From: Mariaggregatimicrobium sp964498785
GTDB taxonomy: Bacteria > Zhuqueibacterota > Zhuqueibacteria > Thermofontimicrobiales > Thiofontviventaceae
Assembly: GCA_964498785.1 (NCBI GenBank)
Contig: CAZCJL010000217.1
Location: forward strand, 1-6,025
DNA: 6,025 nt
Direction of reading: 5' to 3'
The translations under genes were made by a program, and so were the position numbers. The notes beneath the pieces were generated by a model. That model did no database searches. It was not told where the DNA came from and was given only the letters and a program-made list of their open reading frames with translations. Shown here piece after piece: positions 1 through 5,373 of this stretch (its first letter is position 1; each line of letters starts with the position of its first letter).

Positions 1-1
1 C

Positions 2-76
2 GAAAGCTTTGATGCACACCATCAATTATTGAATGGATACATATTAACGTTATCAGAATTTATGATAACTGATTAA
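2..76 (+). CDS. Possible C-terminal tail of a gene entering from the left edge
   Basis: The second forward frame is open from the window edge to a TAA at 74-76 and encodes about 24 residues, beginning ESFDAHHQLLNGYI and ending MITD. The composition (amphipathic, His/Leu/Phe) looks protein-like, and the frame is the only one of the three forward frames open through this stretch. I do not recognise a family. An open run of 24 codons can easily occur by chance, so this is a low-confidence partial gene. Confidence 0.22.
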   Translation, partial: ESFDAHHQLLNGYILTLSEFMITD

Positions 77-517
77 ATCAACCACATCATGAATCCGGAA
101 TGGAAAGACTTATACAATGATTTCGTTAAAACAGATATCTGAGCGGATTCCTGCATCCGCAGGAATGATAGCTCGATGCTGAATAGTAACTTATGAAATT
201 AAAAAGCTCTGCGTTAATTTTTTCTGGCGAGGACCGGAAGAAAATTCGAGCGTGATTTACTATAAATTGCTGAAGCGGTTTGGAAGATTGAGGTGAAGGT
301 TAACGTCAGCGTATTGATCTCGTTCATGATCCGAACCGCTGCGTTCGGAACAAGAGAATCTATAAATTTGACGTGGATGTGCCGGATATCCGGTATGTTT
401 GTTGTGAAAATGCGTCGTGAAATGATAAAGCCAAGACAAAAAGCGTGAGTTGCCTCCCCGACGTTTTATACTGAAAATGGTTGGCTAATTTTTTATATGG
501 AATAACTAATGTAAAAA
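77..517. other. Gene-poor stretch, probably decayed DNA
   Basis: No frame gives a credible protein. Short open runs exist on both strands. One is a 40-codon plus-strand run from an ATG at 326 to a TGA at 446-448. Another, in a different plus frame, starts after the stop at 301-303, encodes RIDLVHDPNR and later YKFDVDVPDIRY, and ends at a TGA near 418-420. Neither has a ribosome binding site or a recognisable domain. The mixture of protein-like fragments in different frames would fit an old pseudogene but does not prove one. The palindrome at 143-166 is the only clear structure. Confidence 0.4.
143..166. repeat. REP-like short palindrome with two alternative stems
   Basis: ATTCCTGC (147-154) and GCAGGAAT (159-166) form a perfect 8-bp stem with a four-base ATCC loop. 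GCGGAT (143-148) and ATCCGC (155-160) form a second, mutually exclusive 6-bp stem with TCCTGC as loop. Compact hairpins built on GATTCC...GGAAT are common as dispersed intergenic palindromes in bacteria. Only one copy is seen here, so calling it a repeat family member is inference. Confidence 0.5.
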
Positions 518-769
518 TTAAAACAGAATGGTAATCAAAATAAGCAGGCTGAAGCCGATATTCATGAAAGTGAACATCATGGTAAACTTTTTGTTCATGT
601 CCTCGAAGCGTTTGTCAACTGCCTCGAATCCCTGTTTCATGGTTTCGGCAAGAAGTTTAATTTCAGTCTTTACTTCTAATAAGCTTTGCTGGCAGACGTC
701 CTTTTTGACAACATTTTCGGTGCGTAAGACGATATAGCGGTGCAATGATTTTTTTATCCAATTTTTCAT
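518..769 (-). CDS. Small coiled-coil protein with C-terminal membrane segment
   Basis: This 83-residue protein has a basic N-terminus (MKNWIKKSLHR), then a heptad-like charged stretch around residues 25-63 with the repeated pattern 'MKQGFEAVDKRFEDMNKKF', then a strongly hydrophobic segment (about residues 64-83, TMMFTFMNIGFSLLILITIL) that ends the protein. It is therefore predicted to be a tail-anchored or single-pass inner-membrane protein with a cytoplasmic or periplasmic coiled coil that probably oligomerises. The 'F..vdkRFe.mnkrF' style followed by a terminal membrane helix is common among short bacterial hypotheticals. I know no established function. The ATG at 769 is the only good start, because an in-frame stop lies about 11 codons upstream (803-805). 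No strong Shine-Dalgarno is visible. No gene in the window is its obvious partner, as it is separated from dat by a repeat-rich gap. Confidence 0.6.
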   Translation of the reverse strand: MKNWIKKSLHRYIVLRTENVVKKDVCQQSLLEVKTEIKLLAETMKQGFEAVDKRFEDMNKKFTMMFTFMNIGFSLLILITILF

Positions 770-815
770 ATTAACAAAATCCGATTCATCAAAAATTTCG
801 CATCACTTCATTTGT

Positions 816-843
816 TGTATACTTAATTTAACATAATCTGCAA
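816..843 (-). promoter_or_regulatory. Weak candidate promoter for the small membrane protein
   Basis: On the minus strand TTGCAG (838-843) is followed after 16 bases by TATACA (816-821), in an AT-rich stretch about 50 bases upstream of the ATG at 769. The match to sigma-70 consensus is only partial (about half of the -35 and four of six in the -10), so this is a suggestion. Confidence 0.22.
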
Positions 844-901
844 AATATGCAAGCATTTTAATTTCTTCTCTAAAATACAACTTACAGAATACGCTATGTC
901 G

Positions 902-991
902 TGCAGCGAGACACTCGCTGCATTGCAGTCGTTTTTTGGCTGCAATTAATTTAGTTAAACGACCGCACAGTGCGTTTTAGCGGCTCCGCCG
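902..991. repeat. Cluster of short hairpins beside the MITE
   Basis: Four consecutive inverted repeats lie in 90 bases. TGCAGCGAG/CTCGCTGCA (902-910 and 914-922) is a perfect 9-bp stem with an ACA loop. ATTGCAG/CTGCAAT (922-928 and 940-946) can be extended by a wobble and a C-G pair over a T-rich loop. CGCA/TGCG (964-967 and 971-974) and CGGC/GCCG (981-984 and 988-991) are short stems. The block is more GC-rich than its surroundings and contains no open frame. It may be a second dispersed repeat next to, or interrupted by, the element at 997. It could also be a structured RNA, but there is no family match I recognise. Confidence 0.45.
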
Positions 992-996
992 TAATC

Positions 997-1127
997 GGGC
1001 TGTATCAAAAGTCCCAAATTTGTTTTTTGCAAATTCATGAGGAATAGCGATCCCATCGCTTGGAGCGATGGGATCGCTGGTCTGATAAAAAATTTTACAT
1101 AGGACAGATTAACTTTTGATACAGCCC
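997..1127. mobile_element. MITE-like element, 131 bp with 16-bp perfect terminal inverted repeats
   Basis: GGGCTGTATCAAAAGT (997-1012) is exactly inverted as ACTTTTGATACAGCCC (1112-1127). Between the ends there is no coding capacity, only a 33-bp palindrome (1046-1078) placed exactly in the middle, with 33 bases on each side. Length, perfect ends and lack of a gene are the hallmarks of a miniature inverted-repeat transposable element mobilised in trans. Ends of the type GGGCTGT.TCAAAAGT resemble those of some DDE insertion sequences (IS1182-like in style), but I cannot assign a family from memory. I see no convincing target-site duplication: the left flank is ...GTAATC and the right flank is CACTCC. 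The two 33-base arms are not inverted copies of each other. Confidence 0.75.
1046..1078. repeat. Nested palindrome at the centre of the MITE
   Basis: AGCGATCCCATCGCT (1046-1060), TGG loop (1061-1063), AGCGATGGGATCGCT (1064-1078) is a perfect 15-bp stem. Each arm is itself palindromic (AGCGAT-CCC-ATCGCT), so the block contains four alternating AGCGAT/ATCGCT hexamers. It can fold as one long hairpin or as two side-by-side small hairpins. In transcripts it could act as a bidirectional stop or RNA-stability element. It lies about 120 bases past the dat stop codon. Confidence 0.85.
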
Positions 1128-1146
1128 CACTCCATAATAAAGGTTA

Positions 1147-1165
1147 CAAATGACTTCGTCATCTG
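1147..1165 (-). terminator. Weak hairpin downstream of dat
   Basis: On the minus strand CAGATGAC, loop GAA, GTCATTTG forms an eight-pair stem with one G-T wobble, starting about 30 bases past the dat stop codon. Only a short T stretch follows, so it is a poor intrinsic terminator. The stronger palindrome at 1046-1078 may do the job instead. Confidence 0.3.
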
Positions 1166-1196
1166 AATTTCTGTGATCTCCGTTGTTCACCGAAAT

Positions 1197-2045
1197 TCAT
1201 CGTCGCGATATCACCTCCTTAAACGCCTGCTGGATTTTTTTGGTGATTGGACCCGGCATTCCGGTTCCCACAGTCCATTCATCAACTTTTGTTACCGGAG
1301 TAATTTCCACAGTGGTACCAACAATCATTATTTCGTCTGCTTTATTTAGATTCGTCAACTGAATCGGTTGCTCATGACCGGTGATATTCATTTTTTTACA
1401 TAATTCAATTACCACCTGTCGCGTGATTCCTGACAGAATATAATTCGTTGCCGGTGGCGTTACAACCGTTCCATCGAACACTGCACAGAAATTACAGTGC
1501 GAACCTTCCATCACAAATCCATCGCGGACGAACAGCGCTTCGGCTGCATCGTTTTCCACTGCCTGTTGTCGTGCCAGTACGTTCGGAAGCAGTGCAATGG
1601 ATTTGATGTCGCAGCGAGCCCAACGTGTTTCCGGGACCAGAATTACCTGCGCGCCGTTTTCCCGCTCGCCTACCGGATGATTGAACCGACTCGCCGATGC
1701 AAATACCGTTTGTGGGGTATTTACCTGCGGGAAATAATGCGTCCGCTTCGCAGCCCCGCGGGTTACCTGGAGATAAATCAGCGCTTCTCCCTGTTGCAAC
1801 TCATTTACACGAAGCAATTCTTCGGAAACATCGATCAGATGTTGTCTGTTAATTTCGGGCATCCGCAACTCCCGCAAACCGTACTGCAGCCGGTCGAGAT
1901 GGCGCTCTAACTCGAACCTGTAGCCGTTATAACAGCGAACCACTTCGTACACACCATCGGAAAATAAAAAACCGCGGTCATTTGGTGATATGCAAGCGGT
2001 TTCAAAATCAATAAAAGAATTGTTTAAATAAACGATCTGTTTCAT
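1197..2045 (-). CDS. dat: D-amino-acid transaminase (D-alanine aminotransferase)
   Basis: This 282-residue PLP fold-type IV (class IV) aminotransferase interconverts D-Ala + 2-oxoglutarate and pyruvate + D-Glu in the cytoplasm, supplying D-Glu/D-Ala for peptidoglycan. Alignment from memory with the Bacillus sp. YM-1 enzyme places the Schiff-base lysine at K148 (RCDIKSIALL), the cofactor-binding Glu at E180 (VMEGSHCNF), the active-site Tyr at Y33 (SDGVYEVVRCYNG) and the D-specific RxH carboxylate trap at R101/H103 (TRGAAKRTHYFP). Near-terminal TTVEITPV matches the family's TSTTSEITPV. The RxH motif argues against branched-chain aminotransferase or aminodeoxychorismate lyase. Length is normal for the family. 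Its ATG overlaps the stop of the PHP gene by four bases (ATGA, 2042-2045), so translation is probably coupled. The gene looks visibly more GC-rich (sampled rows up to 60%) than its partner. Confidence 0.92.
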   Translation of the reverse strand: MKQIVYLNNSFIDFETACISPNDRGFLFSDGVYEVVRCYNGYRFELERHLDRLQYGLRELRMPEINRQHLIDVSEELLRVNELQQGEALIYLQVTRGAAKRTHYFPQVNTPQTVFASASRFNHPVGERENGAQVILVPETRWARCDIKSIALLPNVLARQQAVENDAAEALFVRDGFVMEGSHCNFCAVFDGTVVTPPATNYILSGITRQVVIELCKKMNITGHEQPIQLTNLNKADEIMIVGTTVEITPVTKVDEWTVGTGMPGPITKKIQQAFKEVISRR

Positions 2046-2821
2046 TTCTTCAATCCATTTTGGGATAATAAATGACGTACTTTTTTAAAAAACTTTGATG
2101 ATGAACGCTTTAATTTACTTCGCATTTTCATTTGAAATTCATACGGCGCTTTTTGCAAAATCCATTTGGTCTCATCAACAAATTGCTGAAATGTTCGTGG
2201 ATGCGAGACATATTCCACCTTCCCGGCTTTAATCGCTTTTATAATCCCAGGGATGGACTTTTCTTCTGCATACACATACGAATAAGTCGTGCCAAACTGA
2301 TCCGGATAATGCGTATCCGAATTGCCAACGATCGGTTTATTGTATTTACGGGCAATGCGTAAGGCTTTTCGATTCAAATTGAATAACTTATAGTAATAGT
2401 GACAATACTCGATCGCATCATAAAATTCAATGTTTTTTTTCAAATCCCGGCCTAAACAAACTCCAGCAAAATAGTAAGGATGCGGGGCAATTACCAGCAC
2501 AGCATCATTTTTATAGCGTTTTAAATCTTCATACGTAAGTATGTGTTTTCGCACAGTACAGTTAATTAACAACACATGTTTCCGGTTGATAAAGGTCTCC
2601 ACTCCCGGAATGAGAATCAATCCCTTTTCCCGGGCATATCCAAAAACACCGGGATCATTGTACATCACACCGTGATGGGTGAACGAAATTGCATCGTACC
2701 CCATTTTGATAGCGAGATCAATAAACCGCCGAGCAGGTAATAATCCGGTGCGCCCTCCCACAATTTCGGCGACATCTTCTGCAGTATGAATGTGTAAATC
2801 TACTTTTAATTTTAAAGGCAT
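2042..2821 (-). CDS. PHP-domain metal-dependent phosphoesterase
   Basis: This 259-residue protein is of the polymerase-and-histidinol-phosphatase superfamily. Metal-binding motifs are in order: DLHIHT (D8, H10, H12), THHG (H49/H50), PGVE (E75), APHPYY (H114), a possible YDAIEYC site around E138, and GNSDTHY (D169, H171). These fit a trinuclear-metal hydrolase related to the TrpH/YciV type that acts on phosphate esters. The substrate cannot be read from the sequence. Residues from about 210 form a basic, Lys/Arg/Ser-rich tail (KMRSKLKRSSSKFFKKVRH) outside the core, possibly for nucleic acid or membrane contact. It is the first gene of the transcript started at the promoter at 2909-2937 and is translationally coupled to dat. 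No good Shine-Dalgarno is seen before its ATG. A role in cell-wall or D-amino-acid metabolism is suggested only by position. Confidence 0.82.
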   Translation of the reverse strand: MPLKLKVDLHIHTAEDVAEIVGGRTGLLPARRFIDLAIKMGYDAISFTHHGVMYNDPGVFGYAREKGLILIPGVETFINRKHVLLINCTVRKHILTYEDLKRYKNDAVLVIAPHPYYFAGVCLGRDLKKNIEFYDAIEYCHYYYKLFNLNRKALRIARKYNKPIVGNSDTHYPDQFGTTYSYVYAEEKSIPGIIKAIKAGKVEYVSHPRTFQQFVDETKWILQKAPYEFQMKMRSKLKRSSSKFFKKVRHLLSQNGLKK

Positions 2822-2858
2822 AATATTTTTACTATCTGGCTGGACAAAATCATCCGAT

Positions 2859-2888
2859 CAGATTTCCGAAGTTATGGTAACTTCGGAA
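2859..2888. repeat. Palindromic repeat copy 1, in the leader of the PHP-dat transcript
   Basis: TTCCGAAGTTA (2864-2874), loop TGG, TAACTTCGGAA (2878-2888) is a perfect 11-bp stem. The left half including its flank, CAGATTTCCGAAGTT (2859-2873), recurs exactly at 2993-3007 in the murE terminator, so the two are copies of one palindromic unit. On the minus strand no T run follows directly. It would sit near the 5' end of the PHP-dat mRNA, where a hairpin could stabilise the transcript or modulate it. Confidence 0.7.
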
Positions 2889-2908
2889 CCCTTTGTGTGC
2901 ACAATTCT

Positions 2909-2937
2909 ATTATACAGACGAGTATGTTTAAATGCAA
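2909..2937 (-). promoter_or_regulatory. Sigma-70-type promoter for PHP-dat
   Basis: On the minus strand TTGCAT (-35, 2932-2937) is followed after exactly 17 bases by a perfect TATAAT (-10, 2909-2914). It lies downstream of the murE terminator and upstream of the PHP start, with an inferred leader of about 80 bases containing the hairpin at 2864-2888. Confidence 0.7.
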
Positions 2938-2987
2938 ACTTTCAGGGTTATTTGATTCGGAACCGCTCTGACCTGATTGTGTGTTGC

Positions 2988-3026
2988 AAAAACAGATTTC
3001 CGAAGTTGTATAAACTTCGGAAATCT
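2988..3026 (-). terminator. Intrinsic terminator of murE (palindromic repeat copy 2)
   Basis: Reading the minus strand, a perfect 14-bp stem begins only a few bases after the murE stop codon: arms 3013-3026 and 2994-3007, five-base loop (3008-3012). It is followed by G and then five T (2988-2992 on the plus strand are A). This is a good Rho-independent terminator. Its core TTCCGAAGTT/AACTTCGGAA is shared with the palindrome at 2864-2888. Confidence 0.8.
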
Positions 3027-3029
3027 CTG

Positions 3030-4499
3030 TTAAAGTTCCAGCAAAACTTCCTCCGCCACCTCAACATCATTAAAATGAATGGTGTTATGTTTTAATGTCT
3101 GAGTAGTTTCATGCCCTTTTCCCAGTAACAGAACAAGATCGCCAGGGTTGGCTTCATTTATGGCATATTTGATGGCTTCGTACCTGTCTGAAATTTCTTC
3201 ATAATCTTTATGTTGAATTCCCTTCTTAATATCATTTGCAATAAGCTGCGGATCTTCATTGCGCGGATTATCCGCAGTAATCACAAAATGGTCGCTATAT
3301 CGGGAAACGATTTCACCCATAATGGGACGTTTTTCCTTATCCCTGTCTCCACCACAACCAAATACCGTAATCACCCGATCCGGTTTTAAATCATGCGCCA
3401 GTTTCAGAACGTTTTCAATTCCATCCGGCGTGTGTGCATAATCCACTACCACGGAAAAATCCTGACCCTTGTCTACTAATTCAAAACGACCGGATACTTT
3501 GATATTTTCTTCCAGTCCCTTTTTAATCGTTATCAGATCAAACCCCTCGCTCCAACTAACAGACACAGCGGCGAGAATGTTATAGATGTTAAACGTTCCA
3601 ACTAATTTTGGCGTCACATCAATTTCACCATCTGGCGTGACCAGGGTAAATTTCATTCCTTTAATTGTCATCTCAATATTTTTCGCTGAAATTTCCGCGG
3701 GATTTTTAAGACCATATTTCAAAATTTTCCCACTTGCTGCATCCATAAAATAAGTCGCTGAGGGATCGTCAATATTTACAATGGCATAATCGTCTTCTTT
3801 TAACCAACTGAATAATTTTAGTTTGGTGTTACGATAGTTCTCAATCGTCTTGTGGAAATCCAGATGATCCTGTGTCAGATTCGTGAACACCGCTGCATCG
3901 TACACAACGCCGTGTACCCGGGAAAATTCAATTCCATGAGAAGACACTTCCATCGCACAATATTGCACTTTTTCATTTTTCATGTGCGTGAATATTTCCT
4001 GCAAATCCGGCGGTTCAGGAGTGGTATCTTTGGATTTGTAAATTTTCCCGTTGATTTTATAATACAACGTACCAATGAGACCGACACGATATTTTTGCAT
4101 CAAAATGCTTTCAATAATATGGGTCGTTGTCGTCTTGCCATTGGTACCGGTAATCCCAATCATTCGTATATCCCGTGAGGGATAATTATAATATTTATTT
4201 GCTAACAACGCCAATGCATAGCGGGAATCGGGTACAATAATTTTTACCACTGATTCCGGCACATTCATGTCTGTTTGCAGTACAACAGCAGCGGCGCCAT
4301 TTTTAATAGCATCATCCACCACATCATGACCATCGGGAATTTCAATTTTATCCAGTTGCGTGTAAATATTAATAGCCACAAATAAAAAGCCGGGCTTTAC
4401 CCGCAACGGATCGTAAACCAGTCCGGTAATATCGATATCAGAAGGATCTCCGTTAATCGTTTTCGATGGCAATTCATCAAGTAAATCAGATAACTTCAT
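3030..4499 (-). CDS. murE: UDP-MurNAc-tripeptide ligase MurE, meso-DAP type
   Basis: At 489 residues this cytoplasmic ATP-dependent ligase adds the third residue, predicted meso-diaminopimelate, to UDP-MurNAc-L-Ala-D-Glu. Visible motifs: P-loop GITGTNGKTTTT (115-126); TTPEPPDL (159-166); EVSSHGIE (184-191); TNLTQDHLDFH (207-217); the probable carbamylated Lys at K226 (NYRNTKLKLF); DYAHTPDG (353-360); GCGGDRDKEKRP (381-392); DNPR (410-413), the meso-DAP specificity motif; and GKGHETTQ (460-467). Domain order N-terminal/ATPase/C-terminal is complete and length is normal. The N-terminal uridine-binding domain is odd: the usual DSR is YDPLR (29-33), and about seven extra residues separate FVA (40-42) from DGHD (56-59). 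The start is supported by AAGGAG ten bases upstream. It is preceded at 26 bases by the HExxH gene and ended by the terminator at 2988-3026. No dcw-cluster neighbours are present. Confidence 0.95.
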   Translation of the reverse strand: MKLSDLLDELPSKTINGDPSDIDITGLVYDPLRVKPGFLFVAINIYTQLDKIEIPDGHDVVDDAIKNGAAAVVLQTDMNVPESVVKIIVPDSRYALALLANKYYNYPSRDIRMIGITGTNGKTTTTHIIESILMQKYRVGLIGTLYYKINGKIYKSKDTTPEPPDLQEIFTHMKNEKVQYCAMEVSSHGIEFSRVHGVVYDAAVFTNLTQDHLDFHKTIENYRNTKLKLFSWLKEDDYAIVNIDDPSATYFMDAASGKILKYGLKNPAEISAKNIEMTIKGMKFTLVTPDGEIDVTPKLVGTFNIYNILAAVSVSWSEGFDLITIKKGLEENIKVSGRFELVDKGQDFSVVVDYAHTPDGIENVLKLAHDLKPDRVITVFGCGGDRDKEKRPIMGEIVSRYSDHFVITADNPRNEDPQLIANDIKKGIQHKDYEEISDRYEAIKYAINEANPGDLVLLLGKGHETTQTLKHNTIHFNDVEVAEEVLLEL

Positions 4500-4509
4500 A
4501 AAAATTTTA

Positions 4510-4515
4510 CTCCTT
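4510..4515 (-). promoter_or_regulatory. Ribosome binding site of murE
   Basis: The minus strand reads AAGGAG with ten bases to the ATG at 4499, inside the short gap after the HExxH gene. It fixes the murE start and shows that murE is translated independently of the upstream gene. Confidence 0.75.
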
Positions 4516-4525
4516 ACATTATTAT

Positions 4526-4957
4526 TTATATATAACTCAAAAGACTATTTTTCGCATAATTAAGATAAGCATTGGGAAAATTGGGAATTGTAAAATCATA
4601 TTTTCGAATAAAATTATCCAGCAGCAGTTGTCCCCGGTCCCATGCTTCCCGCTCAAAATCAAATCTTTGTCTACCTTTGTCATAATTAATAAGTTCCGTG
4701 AATTTTGCAGAATTACGGACACGGGAATAGCCCAAATATTGGTCGTAATGACCAGCCTCATGAAACAGTAAAAATAGCGATTCGGTATAATCCCGGCAAT
4801 CATCTGGATAAAACAACAAAATCGTTGACAAATCTTTTTCAGGTGGATAGAAAAAAGCCACCGGTTGCTTCATCTCAATGAGCTTTATTGAAAGATGGGG
4901 AAATTCATCCCAGCAAAGATATGACTTTGCCAGTTTTAACACTGCCTTGTTAATCAC
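4526..4957 (-). CDS. Small HExxH (zincin-like) protein of unknown family
   Basis: This 143-residue protein has a central LFLLFHEAGHYDQYL (62-76). H66-E67-x-x-H70 is the zinc-binding and catalytic signature of gluzincin-type metallopeptidases. About 32 residues later FEREAWDRG (101-109) offers E102 or E104 as third ligand, an arrangement reminiscent of the ImmA/IrrE (M78) peptidases, though there is no helix-turn-helix domain and I cannot assign the family. There is no signal peptide or membrane segment, so it is probably cytoplasmic. The start codon is GTG at 4957. No ATG is available between it and the in-frame stop at 4991-4993, and only a distant AGGA precedes it. It is the first gene of the transcript leading to murE, 26 bases ahead. 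The positional link could mean a peptidoglycan or protein-processing role; this is inference. Confidence 0.7.
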   Translation of the reverse strand: MINKAVLKLAKSYLCWDEFPHLSIKLIEMKQPVAFFYPPEKDLSTILLFYPDDCRDYTESLFLLFHEAGHYDQYLGYSRVRNSAKFTELINYDKGRQRFDFEREAWDRGQLLLDNFIRKYDFTIPNFPNAYLNYAKNSLLSYI

Positions 4958-5002
4958 AAATAAATTAGAATCCTGATTTAAATTATCTGTTTAGTGGCAA
5001 TA

Positions 5003-5031
5003 ATAATAAAAAATATATTGACTAAAATCAA
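5003..5031 (-). promoter_or_regulatory. Candidate sigma-70 promoter for the HExxH gene and murE
   Basis: On the minus strand TTGATT (5026-5031) is followed after exactly 17 bases by TATTAT (5003-5008), two and one mismatches from the -35 and -10 consensus. It lies about 45 bases upstream of the GTG at 4957. The area is very AT-rich, so chance matches are easier here. Confidence 0.45.
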
Positions 5032-5112
5032 GAATTAATTCAGAAAATTATGATTCAATTGTTTATTTTTTTATGCTTATTTGTATATGTTGTATATACG
5101 ATAATGAGTTAT

Positions 5113-5116
5113 GGAG
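5113..5116 (+). promoter_or_regulatory. Ribosome binding site deciding the RHH start
   Basis: GGAG lies eight bases before the ATG at 5125. The ATG at 5050 in the same frame has no such motif and would add an out-of-family hydrophobic stretch, so 5125 is preferred. Confidence 0.6.
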
Positions 5117-5124
5117 AATTAAAA

Positions 5125-5373
5125 ATGACAACTCTGATGATCATACGAATAGACTTTTCTGTAAAATCAAAAATAGCCAAATTAGCGAAAAATGAGGGCA
5201 AAACAGTACGTGAGGTTTTGCAAGAGCTAATTGAAAATATAATTTGGGATATATGCTGCTATTTTACGATTGTTAATGAACAAATCAACAGGAGAACTAC
5301 ATATTGTAGTGACAATTTTCATTGTCTATTAAAAATCCATTGCATTTTAGCCAGTGATTTGATATTGATTTAA
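5125..5373 (+). CDS. Ribbon-helix-helix (CopG/MetJ-like) protein, orphan antitoxin candidate
   Basis: From the ATG at 5125 the protein has 82 residues. Residues 1-40 fit a ribbon-helix-helix DNA-binding domain: a short beta strand (LMIIRIDF), helix 1 (SVKSKIAKLAKNEG), a turn with GKT, and helix 2 (VREVLQELIENI). Such domains form dimers and serve as antitoxins that repress their own operon. From residue 41 (WDICCYFTIV...) the sequence is Cys/Ile-rich and unlike a family tail, which suggests a frameshift or read-through into non-coding DNA, so the true end may lie near 5245. The ribosome binding site at 5113-5116 supports the start. A longer in-frame version from 5050 would add a hydrophobic N-terminus and is less likely. 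No toxin gene follows on the same strand. The only toxin nearby is the broken PIN gene, which faces the other way. Confidence 0.5.
   Translation: MTTLMIIRIDFSVKSKIAKLAKNEGKTVREVLQELIENIIWDICCYFTIVNEQINRRTTYCSDNFHCLLKIHCILASDLILI

Noticed and set aside
304..420. RIDLVHDPNR resembles the YDPNR motif of ribosomal protein L2.
   Set aside because: The residues before and after do not follow L2, and the frame is closed on both sides after about 39 codons.
528..737. 69-codon plus-strand frame opposite the small membrane protein.
   Set aside because: It is antisense to a gene with clear coiled-coil and membrane layout and shows no family features.
1497..1910. 137-codon plus-strand open frame.
   Set aside because: It lies entirely antisense inside dat, whose motifs are unmistakable, and it has no recognisable domain.
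4537..4803. 88-codon minus-strand frame within the HExxH gene.
   Set aside because: It is a shifted-frame shadow. The overlapping frame carries the HEAGH and EAW motifs.
5050..5124. Longer start for the RHH protein, adding a hydrophobic N-terminus.
   Set aside because: No ribosome binding site precedes 5050, while a good GGAG precedes 5125, and the extension does not fit the RHH family.
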